From: RGIG8700 sp964568815
Lineage (GTDB): Bacteria; Bacillota; Clostridia; RGIG6154
DNA length: 41,479 bases
Direction of reading: 5' to 3'
NCBI GenBank assembly: GCA_964568815.1
Contig: CAZMRY010000003.1
Span: 1-41,479 of the forward strand
The position numbers and the translations under genes are program-made. Positions 1 through 8,512 of this stretch are shown here, one piece after another (position 1 is the first letter of the stretch; each line of letters starts with the position of its first letter). The notes under the pieces are model-generated. The model was not told where the DNA came from. It saw only the letters and a program-made list of their open reading frames with translations, and searched no databases.

Positions 1-84
1 GCCCGTAAAAAGGTATCGGAACTGCTCGGTCATCATCGAGATGATGTTACGAGAATATATTTGGCAGGTGATGATACGGTATAA
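1..84 (+). CDS. Tyrosine recombinase/integrase, C-terminal fragment (5' end outside window)
   Basis: Frame 1 reads in from the window edge and stops at a TAA at 82-84, giving 27 residues. They contain ELLGHHRDDVTRIYL, which matches the end of the phage-integrase catalytic domain: the LGH-R/H box followed by the region with the nucleophilic tyrosine (here IYL). In this family the tyrosine forms a covalent link with DNA during strand exchange. Only the last part of the catalytic domain is visible, so whether the gene is intact upstream cannot be judged. It lies 73 bases before the small gene at 158 and suggests that two different recombination systems meet here. Confidence 0.7.
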   Translation, partial: ARKKVSELLGHHRDDVTRIYLAGDDTV

Positions 85-157
85 CCTTCAATATTTTAAT
101 AATACGAATAAAATCTTGAAGAAATTGGTAAGATTAAATATGGAAGGAGAATACCGT

Positions 158-295
158 ATGAAAAAAAGTGATGAAAAATTGCTTTTGAAAAAGCAAACAC
201 TCAAGGCTTGGACCGGCATTCTGCTTGCAAAAGGAATGATAGACCTTGCCAAATACAATCGTATGATATCAAAAATTGATAAACTTACAGCTTAA
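158..295 (+). CDS. Small SHOCT-like protein of a mobile element (45 aa)
   Basis: The ATG at 158 is preceded by a purine-rich ribosome binding site (GGAAGGAGA, 142-150) at good spacing, which fixes the start; the frame stays open further upstream but without such a site. The 45-residue product is basic. Its second half (LLAKGMIDLAKYNRMISKID) resembles the short two-helix SHOCT-type module, in which a first helix is followed by a G-[IM]-I/D-turn and a second helix. Small SHOCT-like genes placed just before serine recombinase genes are, from memory, common in clostridial elements. Function is unknown; a role as an accessory DNA-binding or excision factor is only a guess. A rho-independent terminator follows directly. 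Confidence 0.55.
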   Translation: MKKSDEKLLLKKQTLKAWTGILLAKGMIDLAKYNRMISKIDKLTA

Positions 296-328
296 ACCGC
301 CGCGAAAACAGCGGCATACATAAAAACG

Positions 329-363
329 GACTCCTGGAAGTATTAGTTTTCAGGAGTCTTTTT
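329..363 (+). terminator. Rho-independent terminator after the SHOCT-like gene
   Basis: An 8-bp perfect stem (GACTCCTG at 329-336 with CAGGAGTC at 351-358) closes a 14-base loop and is followed by a run of T. It separates the small gene from the recombinase promoter that starts at 384. Confidence 0.85.
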
Positions 364-383
364 GTGAAAGCTTGTGATATGTA

Positions 384-412
384 TTGACAAATTGTATTCG
401 GTATGGTAACAT
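384..412 (+). promoter_or_regulatory. SigA-type promoter of the serine recombinase
   Basis: A consensus -35 TTGACA (384-389) is separated by 17 bases from TAACAT (407-412). The ATG at 403 lies inside this promoter, which argues that translation begins at the later ATG at 445. Confidence 0.65.
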
Positions 413-444
413 TATATTATAATAACAACGAACGGGAGGTACTT

Positions 445-2142
445 ATGGATATATATGCAGTTGCAAACCAAATGAAAATGGAAAGAAAAACAATATTTGA
501 CTTATCCTTAAGAGTTACTTTCTATGCTCGTGTTTCAACCACAAGGGAAGAACAGGAAAACTCTATTGAACATCAGGTAACATATTTTACCGAAATGATA
601 CAAAGCAATCCTAACTGGACTTTTGTTGATGGATATGTTGATAAAATCCGTGGTGAACATGCTGTAAACCGTGAAGAGTTTATGAGAATGATTGAAGACG
701 GAAAATCCGGAGAGTTTGATTTGATACTCACAAAAGAGGTTTCAAGATTTGCAAGAAACACCATTGACAGTTTGACATACACAAGAGATTTACTTAGAAG
801 CGGTGTCGGTGTTTTCTTTCAGAATGATAATATCTGTACCATTGATACAGATAGTGAGTTAAGACTCACCATTATGTCGAGTATAGCAGCGGATGAAGTG
901 CGAAAACTCTCTGAGCGTGTTCGCTGGGGACATAAGCGTTCCATTGAACAAGGTGCAGTAATGGGAAACAGCAGAATTTTCGGTTACGATAAAAAAGACT
1001 GTAAGCTTGTTATAAATGAACCTGAAGCGGAAATGGTACGCCTTATATTTGAAACCTATGTAACGGGAAATTACAGTACAAGGAAAATTGAAGATATTAT
1101 CTATAACAAAGGATATCGAGGAAGAAACGGCACTCGTATTCACCACAACACTATTTCGGGCATTATCCAGAATCCCAAGTATAAAGGTTATTATTGCGGT
1201 AACAAGGTTAAAATTGTTGATTACAGAACAAAAGAACAACGATTTTTGCCTGAAGAAGAGTGGATAATGTATAAGGACGAAACAGGCGAAATTGTACCTG
1301 CTATTGTTGATGAAGAATTATGGGATAAATGCAACGAAATTTTCAGGGAACGCAGTAAGGTTGTAAAGGACAGAGGACATTCCTTAAAAGACAAAAGTGT
1401 GTTCACGGGAAAAATTTGGTGTGCTTCTCACGAAAGACCTTATTGGCATACAAGCTACTCTAACAGCAAAGCTAAAGGCGTAAGTATATATCAATGGATA
1501 TGTTCAGAGAAAAAGCGTTTCGGTGCAAAAAGCTGTGCATCCTTTGCTATTATGGAAAACGAGCTATATAAGATGCTTTCGGAGTATTTTAAGGATATAG
1601 CTGAAAATGTTGAAGAATATGTAAATGACTTTATCAGGATATATACTGAGTGCGATAAGGATACGACTCATCAAAAGCAGATTAATGATATAAAGGCAAG
1701 AATTGATAAAGAAAAATACAAAAGAGAAAAACTGCTTGACCTTTATGTTGATGGCTCAATAGAAAAAAAGGAGTTTGCGGAGAGAAACGACAGTATAAAT
1801 GTTTTAATATCTCAGCTTGAAGAAAACTTGTTTGAATTGGAGAGCAAAGCTCAAGAGGATGTTGAATATTTGAATAATGTAAAAAAAATTCAAAGATACT
1901 TTGAAACGATGTACAGTCCAGATAAAACAATGGACAATACGGATGTTGATGAAATGACAAAGGCTATCATTGACAGAATTGATGTCATACCCATAAACGA
2001 AGATCAGATGCGACTTGAGGTAAAGCTCAAAATGGGCGGAAAAGGCGATATTACCTACATTCGCAGGGGTGAACGTTATGGTTGTCGTTCTGGAGTCATT
2101 AGCAAAAAGATGATCGAATCTTACGAAAAGTCAATGAAATAA
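445..2142 (+). CDS. Large serine recombinase (resolvase/invertase family), 565 aa
   Basis: Catalyses site-specific DNA integration or excision through a 5'-phosphoserine intermediate. The resolvase domain covers about residues 20-175, with the nucleophile Ser31 in YARVST and the arginine-rich catalytic block SRFARN. A Recombinase domain follows (about 185-300), then a zinc-ribbon region (about 325-375) in which the usual first CxxC is CxxH (WCASH), and a C-terminal coiled coil rich in K/E (about 415-490). The start at 445 was chosen because GGGAGGT (434-440) lies 4 bases upstream; an in-frame ATG at 403 lies within the promoter. Length is normal for the family. The gene looks intact and could be active. 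It has its own promoter and terminator, as expected for an autonomous recombinase. Confidence 0.93.
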   Translation: MDIYAVANQMKMERKTIFDLSLRVTFYARVSTTREEQENSIEHQVTYFTEMIQSNPNWTFVDGYVDKIRGEHAVNREEFMRMIEDGKSGEFDLILTKEVSRFARNTIDSLTYTRDLLRSGVGVFFQNDNICTIDTDSELRLTIMSSIAADEVRKLSERVRWGHKRSIEQGAVMGNSRIFGYDKKDCKLVINEPEAEMVRLIFETYVTGNYSTRKIEDIIYNKGYRGRNGTRIHHNTISGIIQNPKYKGYYCGNKVKIVDYRTKEQRFLPEEEWIMYKDETGEIVPAIVDEELWDKCNEIFRERSKVVKDRGHSLKDKSVFTGKIWCASHERPYWHTSYSNSKAKGVSIYQWICSEKKRFGAKSCASFAIMENELYKMLSEYFKDIAENVEEYVNDFIRIYTECDKDTTHQKQINDIKARIDKEKYKREKLLDLYVDGSIEKKEFAERNDSINVLISQLEENLFELESKAQEDVEYLNNVKKIQRYFETMYSPDKTMDNTDVDEMTKAIIDRIDVIPINEDQMRLEVKLKMGGKGDITYIRRGERYGCRSGVISKKMIESYEKSMK

Positions 2143-2147
2143 TTTTA

Positions 2148-2179
2148 AGATGTGCAGACTTGTGTTTGCACATCTTTTT
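2148..2179 (+). terminator. Terminator of the serine recombinase
   Basis: The stem AGATGTGCA (2148-2156) pairs with TGCACATCT (2167-2175) across a 10-base loop and is followed by TTTT. It marks the practical end of the mobile-element genes. Confidence 0.85.
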
Positions 2180-2205
2180 CGTACATATAATATATTGGTG
2201 ATAAT

Positions 2206-2883
2206 ATGCGGTTGTTTAATAACGAAAAGAAGGTAGTGGTATTGAACAAAAAAAAGATTGTTTTGATATTGGTATTTATTATTACTGTTGTTTTTTGTTT
2301 AATATTTCAAAATGCTATGGGAGTATACAGAGAAGAATTACGAGCAATGCTTAAAATAAAAAGCAATAATGCTTTTACAGAAGTTATCAATGATGCTGTA
2401 CTTGAAGTAAATAATGAAAATAAGTTTAAATTTATTGATATTACATACAATGAGGGTAAAGTTGCCGCCCTTAATTATAACACGGCGGATATTAATACAT
2501 TTAAAGCTAAGGTAATAAGCAATGCTTTAGAAAACATAAATAATAAAAAATGCAATTTCAGAATATACCTGTCAGATATCTTTAAAAATCCTTTTTTGCT
2601 TAATAAAGGAACGTCATTTAATGTTGAATGTTATCCTGTGGCAGGTATAAAAGCTGAGTGTTACAGTAAATTTGAGGATGCAGGGGTTAATCAGACAAAA
2701 AATTCAATATATTTTGAATTTACGACTGATATTTATACGGGAAGTGCGGTTTTCAATACTGTAAATAGCTTTAAATACACAGTGGCTGTTTGTGAAACAG
2801 TTATAGTTGGCGATGTGTCGGAAAGCTACACAAACGTATCTGAAGACAGCAATACAAAGGATACAGTTTTAAACTTGCAATAA
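2206..2883 (+). CDS. yunB: Sporulation protein YunB
   Basis: YunB is a membrane-anchored protein made in the mother cell under SigE in Bacillus subtilis and needed for efficient sporulation; its biochemical role is not known. The 225-residue product has a basic N-terminus, one membrane segment at about residues 18-37 and an extracytoplasmic domain. Recognition rests on the conserved block around GVNQTKNSIYFEF and the C-terminal motif VAVCETVIVGDV, both typical of YunB. It is a little shorter than the Bacillus protein (about 250 aa). The ATG at 2206 has only a weak GGTG upstream. An alternative TTG start at 2242, behind AAGGTAGTGG, would keep the membrane segment. The gene lies alone between the mobile element and ligA and is the best evidence that the host forms endospores. 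Confidence 0.85.
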   Translation: MRLFNNEKKVVVLNKKKIVLILVFIITVVFCLIFQNAMGVYREELRAMLKIKSNNAFTEVINDAVLEVNNENKFKFIDITYNEGKVAALNYNTADINTFKAKVISNALENINNKKCNFRIYLSDIFKNPFLLNKGTSFNVECYPVAGIKAECYSKFEDAGVNQTKNSIYFEFTTDIYTGSAVFNTVNSFKYTVAVCETVIVGDVSESYTNVSEDSNTKDTVLNLQ

Positions 2884-2903
2884 TATCACTTTTATGATAA
2901 AAT
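2875..2903 (+). promoter_or_regulatory. Candidate ligA promoter
   Basis: TTGCAA (2875-2880), 17 bases, then TAAAAT (2898-2903), overlapping the 3' end of yunB. Two mismatches from consensus; moderate support only. Confidence 0.45.
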
Positions 2904-2931
2904 GAACAAATAAGAAAAGGAAGGTAAATAT

Positions 2932-4911
2932 ATGAATTCAAAAGAAAGAATTGCCCAACTTGCAGAGCTATTAAATAAATATGCATATTTATACTATGTT
3001 GAAGATGTGTCCGAAATATCGGACTATGAATATGATATGCTTTATAGAGAGCTTGAAGTACTTGAAGAACAAAACCCTGAGTTTATTTTGCCTTATTCAC
3101 CAACACAGAGGGTTGGAGATAAGCCCCTTTCAAAATTTGAGCCTGTGCATCATGATGTTCCCATGCAGAGCCTTAATGATGTTTTTTCAATTGAAGAATT
3201 AAAGGATTTTGATATAAAGGTTTCAAAAAGTCTTGAGGAAGAATACGCATATTCTGTTGAATATAAAATTGATGGTCTTTCTGTTTCTCTTGAATATGAA
3301 AAGGGTCTTTTTGTGAGAGGTTCAACACGAGGAAACGGCATAGATGGCGAAGATATAACTCAAAACCTTAGGACTATAAGGTCAATTCCTATGAAACTCA
3401 ATAAGCCTGTAACTATCGAGGTAAGAGGCGAAGTTTTTATGCCGAGAAAATCTTTTGAAAAGCTCAATGAAGAAAGAGAATTATATGACCAGCCTTTGTT
3501 TGCAAACCCAAGAAATGCAGCTGCAGGCTCATTAAGGCAGCTTGACAGTAAAGTTACAGAGCAGAGAAACCTTGATATTTTTATATTTAATATTCAAAAA
3601 TATGAGGAATTTGACTGTGACTCTCATTTTGAGGGGCTTCAGTATCTTAAAACACTCGGCTTTAAAATAAATACAGAAAATGTTCTTGCAAAAAGCTTTG
3701 AAGAGGTAGTAAGCACCATTGAAAAGTTTGGTAATGACAGAAATGACCTTGCCTATGACATAGACGGTGTCGTGATAAAGGTTGACAGTATCAGACAAAG
3801 AGATTTGCTTGGAACAACAGTTAAAGCACCAAGATGGGCGGCAGCATATAAATTTCCTCCCGAACAAAAGGAAACTGTACTTGAGGATATTGAACTTCAG
3901 GTTGGAAGAACCGGGGTAATAACGCCAAATGCGGTTTTAAAGCCTGTATTTGTTTCGGGCAGTCTTATTTCAAGAGCAACTCTTCACAATATTGATTTCA
4001 TCAGAGAAAAAGACATCAGAATAAGCGATACGGTTATTGTTCAGAAGGCAGGAGAAATAATCCCGGAGGTAGTAAAGGTTATTGTTGAAAAAAGAAAACC
4101 TGATGCAAAAGAATTTGTAATGCCAAAAAGTTGTCCTGTTTGCGGTGCAGAGGTTGTAAGAGAATACGGTGAAGCAGCTCACAGATGCACAAATATTGAA
4201 TGTCCTGCTCAGCTTGAAAGAAATATTATTCATTTTGCATCAAAAGAGGCTATGGATATAGAGGGGCTTGGTCCTGCTGTTATAAGACAGTTTATAGAAG
4301 CAGGCTTTATAAAAACTGTTGCAGACTTTTATTCGCTTAAAGAAGAAGATATACTTTCTTTAGAAGGATTTAAAGAAAAATCAGCATCAAATATATTAAA
4401 TGCAATTAATGTAAGCAAGGAAAAGAATTTGTCTTCACTCTTGTTTGGTCTTGGTATCAGACATATAGGAAATAAAGCGGCAAAGCTTATAGCTAAAAAA
4501 TATAAAAATATGGACAATATTATTCTTGCAACAAAAGAAGACCTTTGCCGGATTGCCGACATAGGCGAAATAATGGCAGACAGTCTGGTTGATTTTTTCA
4601 AAAAAGAAGGAAATATAGCAGAAATAGAAAAGTTAAAGCTTGCAGGCGTAAATATGGAGGAAACAACAGAGGAAGGGGCAACTGAAATTCTTGCAGGTAA
4701 GACCTTTGTGGTAACAGGTACAATGGAAACAATGTCAAGAGATGAAATAAAGAATTTCATCGAAAAAAATGGAGGTAAGGTTACATCTTCAGTTTCAAAG
4801 AAAACTGACTTTGTTGTTGCGGGAGACAGCCCCGGAAGTAAGCTTGACAAGGCTAATGCTCTTGGTGTTACAGTAATTGATGAAAATGAGCTTATTAATA
4901 TGCTAAAGTAG
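2932..4911 (+). CDS. ligA: NAD-dependent DNA ligase LigA
   Basis: Seals nicks in duplex DNA using NAD+, joining Okazaki fragments and repair patches. The full set of domains is present in 659 residues: an Ia and adenylation domain with the nucleotide-accepting Lys112 in the KIDG motif, an OB fold (about 315-390), a four-cysteine zinc finger (Cys401, 404, 419, 424), helix-hairpin-helix repeats (about 440-580) and a C-terminal BRCT domain (about 585-659). The length is typical. The ATG at 2932 follows AAAAGGAAGG at normal spacing. It is probably expressed from its own weak promoter in the end of yunB and is followed by a separate recA promoter. The usual clostridial pcrA neighbour is absent. 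Confidence 0.97.
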   Translation: MNSKERIAQLAELLNKYAYLYYVEDVSEISDYEYDMLYRELEVLEEQNPEFILPYSPTQRVGDKPLSKFEPVHHDVPMQSLNDVFSIEELKDFDIKVSKSLEEEYAYSVEYKIDGLSVSLEYEKGLFVRGSTRGNGIDGEDITQNLRTIRSIPMKLNKPVTIEVRGEVFMPRKSFEKLNEERELYDQPLFANPRNAAAGSLRQLDSKVTEQRNLDIFIFNIQKYEEFDCDSHFEGLQYLKTLGFKINTENVLAKSFEEVVSTIEKFGNDRNDLAYDIDGVVIKVDSIRQRDLLGTTVKAPRWAAAYKFPPEQKETVLEDIELQVGRTGVITPNAVLKPVFVSGSLISRATLHNIDFIREKDIRISDTVIVQKAGEIIPEVVKVIVEKRKPDAKEFVMPKSCPVCGAEVVREYGEAAHRCTNIECPAQLERNIIHFASKEAMDIEGLGPAVIRQFIEAGFIKTVADFYSLKEEDILSLEGFKEKSASNILNAINVSKEKNLSSLLFGLGIRHIGNKAAKLIAKKYKNMDNIILATKEDLCRIADIGEIMADSLVDFFKKEGNIAEIEKLKLAGVNMEETTEEGATEILAGKTFVVTGTMETMSRDEIKNFIEKNGGKVTSSVSKKTDFVVAGDSPGSKLDKANALGVTVIDENELINMLK

Positions 4912-4940
4912 TTGAAAATTAAATTAAATTGTGATATAAT
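4912..4940 (+). promoter_or_regulatory. recA operon promoter
   Basis: TTGAAA (4912-4917), a 17-base spacer and a perfect TATAAT (4935-4940), directly after the ligA stop. I see no GAAC-N4-GTTC type LexA box in the 76-base ligA-recA gap. Confidence 0.75.
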
Positions 4941-4987
4941 CTATTATCAGGATTGTATGACTAATACCAAAGAAAAGGAGAAATATT

Positions 4988-6016
4988 ATGTCAGAAGAAA
5001 AAAGAAAGGCACTGGAGAATGCCTTAAAGCAGATAGAAAAAGAATTCGGAAAAGGAGCGGTTATGAAGCTTGGTGAGAATTCAAGACTTCATGTTGATGT
5101 ACTTCCTTCAGGAATTTTGAGTCTTGACGTTGCTATGGGTGTAGGCGGTTATCCAAAGGGAAGAATTATTGAAATATACGGACCTGAATCATCAGGTAAA
5201 ACAACAGTATCTCTTTATGCTATTGCATCAGCTCAGAAAGCAGGGGGCGAAGTTGCATTTATTGATGCAGAACACGCTCTTGACCCTGTGTATGCAAAGG
5301 CTCTTGGCGTAGATATTGATAATCTTCTGGTATCTCAGCCTGATACAGGTGAACAGGCACTTGAAATTACAGAATCTCTTGTAAGAAGCGGTGCGGTTGA
5401 TGTTATCGTTGTAGACTCAGTTGCAGCACTTGTTCCAAAGGCTGAAATCGAAGGTCTTATGGGTGACTCACATGTTGGTCTTCACGCAAGACTTATGTCT
5501 CAGGCTTTAAGAAAGCTTGCAGGTATTATAAACAGAACAAATACAATTGTTATCTTTATAAATCAGCTCAGAGAAAAGGTTGGCGTTATGTATGGCAACC
5601 CTGAGGTTACAACAGGCGGCAGAGCGCTTAAGTTCTACTCATCTGTAAGAATTGAAGTAAGAAAGGCTGATACACTTAAAAACGGCAGTGAAATTATCGG
5701 CTCAAGAACAAAGGTTAAGGTTGTTAAGAATAAGGTAGCTCCGCCGTTCAAAGAAGCATTCTTTGATATTATGTTCGGCACAGGTGTTTCAAGAGAAGGC
5801 ATTGTTATCGACTATGGTGTTGAATATGGCATTGTAGCAAAAGCAGGAGCATGGTTCTCATATGGAGAGTTAAGACTTGGTCAGGGAAGAGATGCTTCAA
5901 AACAGTTCTTGGCTGAAAACCCTGAAATCTGCAAAGAGATTGAAGATAAGGTTATGGCTAAAATCAAAAGCTCTGCATCTGAGCCTGTAGCACAGACTGT
6001 ATCTGAAGATGAGTAA
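4988..6016 (+). CDS. recA: Recombinase RecA
   Basis: ATP-dependent filament-forming protein that pairs homologous DNA and triggers SOS self-cleavage reactions. The Walker A motif GPESSGKT lies at residues 65-72, the central core contains the conserved INQLREKVGVMYGNPE loop (L1 region), and the C-terminal tail is acidic (SEDE). At 342 residues it is of normal length. GGAG (4977-4980) precedes the ATG with proper spacing. The next gene, recX, starts inside the last codons of recA, so the two are translationally coupled. Transcription should start from the TTGAAA/TATAAT promoter just upstream. Confidence 0.99.
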   Translation: MSEEKRKALENALKQIEKEFGKGAVMKLGENSRLHVDVLPSGILSLDVAMGVGGYPKGRIIEIYGPESSGKTTVSLYAIASAQKAGGEVAFIDAEHALDPVYAKALGVDIDNLLVSQPDTGEQALEITESLVRSGAVDVIVVDSVAALVPKAEIEGLMGDSHVGLHARLMSQALRKLAGIINRTNTIVIFINQLREKVGVMYGNPEVTTGGRALKFYSSVRIEVRKADTLKNGSEIIGSRTKVKVVKNKVAPPFKEAFFDIMFGTGVSREGIVIDYGVEYGIVAKAGAWFSYGELRLGQGRDASKQFLAENPEICKEIEDKVMAKIKSSASEPVAQTVSEDE

Positions 6017-6617
6017 AGTAACAGATATACAACTTCAGAAAAATAATCCTGGAAGATATTCAGTTTTCCTTGACGGAGAATTTTCTTTTGGTATATCCGA
6101 TATAGATTTGTATAATCTCGGCATTAAAATCGGTCTTGAGATAGACGATGAATTTATGAAAGTTATCGAAGAAACAGTTGATTTCAAAAAGTGCCTTGAT
6201 TATGCAACAAATCTCGTTTCCAAAAAAATGTATTCTAAAAAAGAGCTTACAGGAAAGCTCATTTTAAAGGGTTATACAGACTCTGCAATTAAAAGCTCTA
6301 TGGATATTATGGAAGAATATGGATATATTAATGACGATGTATATGCAAAAACATACTGCGAATTCAAAGGCAGAAAAGACGGTGTTAAAAAAATCCGTTA
6401 TGAGCTTACTTTAAAAGGAATACGCAAAGATATTATTGAAAAGTATGTTGCAGAAATTGAAAATGAAGATGTACTTTTAAAATTACTGGAAAATAAATTA
6501 AAGGGCAACCTTGATGAAAGAAAAGCAATTGATAAAGCTATAAGATATGGTCTTTCAAAAGGTTTTGAATACGATAAAATCAAGGGTTGCCTTATTAAGC
6601 TTGGCAAGGATGTGTAG
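6009..6617 (+). CDS. recX: Regulatory protein RecX
   Basis: RecX binds RecA filaments and limits their activity. The 202-residue product has the three-helix repeats of the family, for example the first repeat with YSKKELTGKL and the second with GYINDDVYAKTY. It overlaps the end of recA by 8 bases, a classic arrangement for coupling the modulator to its target. The N-terminal 60 residues are family-typical extension rather than an extra domain. The downstream rimO start is only 6 bases after the stop, so it is part of one operon. Confidence 0.92.
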   Translation: MSKVTDIQLQKNNPGRYSVFLDGEFSFGISDIDLYNLGIKIGLEIDDEFMKVIEETVDFKKCLDYATNLVSKKMYSKKELTGKLILKGYTDSAIKSSMDIMEEYGYINDDVYAKTYCEFKGRKDGVKKIRYELTLKGIRKDIIEKYVAEIENEDVLLKLLENKLKGNLDERKAIDKAIRYGLSKGFEYDKIKGCLIKLGKDV

Positions 6618-6623
6618 ACAGAT

Positions 6624-7955
6624 TTGGAAAATGTTTGTTTAATATCTCTTGGTTGTGCAAAAAACCTTACTGATTCAGAAGTTATGCTTCATAAGTTGAA
6701 GGAAGCAGGATATAACATCACAACCAGAGAAGACAATGCAGAAATAATAATAGTAAATACCTGTTGCTTTATAGACAGTGCAAAGCAGGAATCAATAGAT
6801 ATGATTTTGGATGTTGCTGATTATAAAAAAGTAGCAAAGCTGAAAACTCTTATTGTTGCAGGTTGTATGGGTGAAAGGTTTAAAGAAGAAGTTCTTAAGG
6901 AATTACCTGAGGTTGACGGTGTATGCGGTACAGGTGATTTTGAAGATATAGTTTCTGTAATAGAGAAAACTAAAGAAAAAAGAGGAATGTATTTAAAAGG
7001 ATGTTTGAATGCTCCTCTTGAAACCAAGGACAGAATTCTTGCAACTCCTGATTATACTGCATATCTTAAAATTGCTGAAGGCTGTGACAATCATTGTACA
7101 TACTGTGTTATTCCGTCTATAAGAGGTAAATACAGAAGCAGAAGCAAGGAAAGTATAATCAGCGAAGCAAAGCTGCTTGCAGAAAAAGGCGTTAAAGAAC
7201 TTATAATCATTGCACAGGATACATCCTGCTATGGTAAAGACCTTTACGGTAAATCTGCTTTAGATGAACTGCTTAAGGACCTTGCTGAAATTGATGGTAT
7301 AAAGTGGATAAGACTTCATTATCTATACCCTGAAGAAATTACAGACGAGCTTATAGAAACAATTAAGTCAACAGATAAAATATTAAACTACTTTGATATA
7401 CCTCTTCAGCATATTTCAGACAGTGTGCTTAAGAGAATGGGAAGAAAAACATCAAAAGAAAATATAACATGTCTTATTGATAAAATCAGAAAAGAAATAC
7501 CAGATGCTGTTATAAGAACATCTTTAATTGTGGGTTTCCCAGGTGAAACAGAAGATGATTATGCTCAGCTTGTTGATTTTATTAAAGAATATAAAATTGA
7601 AAGAACAGGAGTTTTCCCGTTTAGTTGTGAAGAAGGAACACCTGCTGCAAAGCTTGACAATCAGCTTGAAGAAGATGTTAAACTTAAAAGACAGGAGCAT
7701 CTTACTGATATACTCTATGAAATTTCCGATGAAATCTGCGAAGAAAAAGACGGAAATGTTTATGAGTGTTTAGTTGAAGGGTTTGACAGAAGTATTAAGA
7801 TGTATTACGGAAGAACATATATGGACTCAATAGATGTTGACCCTAAAATCTTTATTAATGCACCTAAAGATACTTTGAAGCCCGGCGATTTTGTCAATGT
7901 TTTAGTTGATAATTATATAGACGGAAATCTAATGGGAAATATTGTGGAGGAATAA
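6624..7955 (+). CDS. rimO: Ribosomal protein S12 methylthiotransferase RimO
   Basis: Radical SAM enzyme that adds a methylthio group to the conserved aspartate of ribosomal protein S12. The N-terminal UPF0004 domain carries the cluster cysteines in ISLGCAKNL, NTCC and AGCMG. The radical SAM motif is Cys154, Cys158, Cys161 (GCDNHCTYC), and a TRAM domain ends the protein (about 375-443). The start is a TTG at 6624, because the first downstream ATG would remove the first cluster cysteine; AAGGA lies somewhat far upstream (6606-6610), so coupling to recX may help initiation. Length (443 aa) is normal. MiaB was considered, but the ISLGCAKNLTDSEVM opening and the operon context fit RimO. Confidence 0.93.
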   Translation: MENVCLISLGCAKNLTDSEVMLHKLKEAGYNITTREDNAEIIIVNTCCFIDSAKQESIDMILDVADYKKVAKLKTLIVAGCMGERFKEEVLKELPEVDGVCGTGDFEDIVSVIEKTKEKRGMYLKGCLNAPLETKDRILATPDYTAYLKIAEGCDNHCTYCVIPSIRGKYRSRSKESIISEAKLLAEKGVKELIIIAQDTSCYGKDLYGKSALDELLKDLAEIDGIKWIRLHYLYPEEITDELIETIKSTDKILNYFDIPLQHISDSVLKRMGRKTSKENITCLIDKIRKEIPDAVIRTSLIVGFPGETEDDYAQLVDFIKEYKIERTGVFPFSCEEGTPAAKLDNQLEEDVKLKRQEHLTDILYEISDEICEEKDGNVYECLVEGFDRSIKMYYGRTYMDSIDVDPKIFINAPKDTLKPGDFVNVLVDNYIDGNLMGNIVEE

Positions 7956-7956
7956 T

Positions 7957-8502
7957 ATGACAATATCTAATAAACTTACAATAATAAGAATTATTTTAGT
8001 ACCTGTTCTTGTGGTACTTATGCTTTTAGATTTTAAATACGCTGATATATATTCTGCAATTGTTTTTTTAGTTGCATCATTTACAGACTTTCTTGACGGA
8101 TACCTTGCAAGAAAAAGAAATGAAGTAACAAACTTTGGTAAATTTGCAGACCCTATTGCAGATAAAGTTCTTGTAATAAGTGCTTATCTTTGTCTTGTTG
8201 AAGCACAGATTATCCCTTCATGGGCTGTGATTATCGTGCTTGCAAGAGAATTTATAGTTTCTGCATTAAGAATGTCTGCGGCATCGCAAAACTGCGTTAT
8301 TGCAGCAGATAAATTCGGTAAATTAAAGACAGTTGTTCAAATGATTTCAACAACAATGCTGATATTGGGCGCACATACATTTATGCTTGAAACAGGGGCA
8401 TTGGCAGTACTTTCTCTTGTTTTATTCTATATAAGTGTTGCTCTTGCTGCTTTCTCAGGTATCAGCTATGTTGTAAAATATAAAAATTTATTAAAAGATT
8501 AA
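7957..8502 (+). CDS. pgsA: CDP-diacylglycerol-glycerol-3-phosphate 3-phosphatidyltransferase PgsA
   Basis: Integral membrane enzyme making phosphatidylglycerol phosphate, the first step to phosphatidylglycerol and cardiolipin. The CDP-alcohol phosphotransferase signature DxxDG-x2-AR-x8-G-x3-D-x3-D is complete, beginning at Asp44 (DFLDGYLAR) and ending in FADPIADK. About five to six hydrophobic segments are visible in 181 residues. The ATG at 7957 is used because GGAGG (7946-7950) overlaps the end of rimO at the right distance; longer in-frame TTG starts lie inside rimO. It is one base after the rimO stop and one short gap before acpP, consistent with an operon. Confidence 0.95.
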   Translation: MTISNKLTIIRIILVPVLVVLMLLDFKYADIYSAIVFLVASFTDFLDGYLARKRNEVTNFGKFADPIADKVLVISAYLCLVEAQIIPSWAVIIVLAREFIVSALRMSAASQNCVIAADKFGKLKTVVQMISTTMLILGAHTFMLETGALAVLSLVLFYISVALAAFSGISYVVKYKNLLKD

Positions 8503-8512
8503 GGAGATAATT

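Larger units (their letters stand above)
1..2180 (+). mobile_element. Right-hand part of an integrated mobile element
   Basis: This stretch holds the tail of a tyrosine recombinase, a tiny SHOCT-like gene and a complete large serine recombinase, followed by a terminator. Beyond about 2180 the content changes abruptly to core chromosomal genes (yunB, ligA, recA). Large serine recombinase genes often sit at one end of their element, so the right junction is probably close to the recombinase stop or its terminator; this is inference. The left end is outside the window, so no flanking repeat can be compared. The recombinase uses CGT/CGG arginine codons more often than the AGA-dominated neighbours, consistent with transfer. 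Confidence 0.55.

Noticed and set aside
403..444. Earlier ATG for the serine recombinase
   Set aside because: It lies within the promoter between the -35 and -10 elements and lacks a ribosome binding site; the ATG at 445 has GGGAGGT in place.
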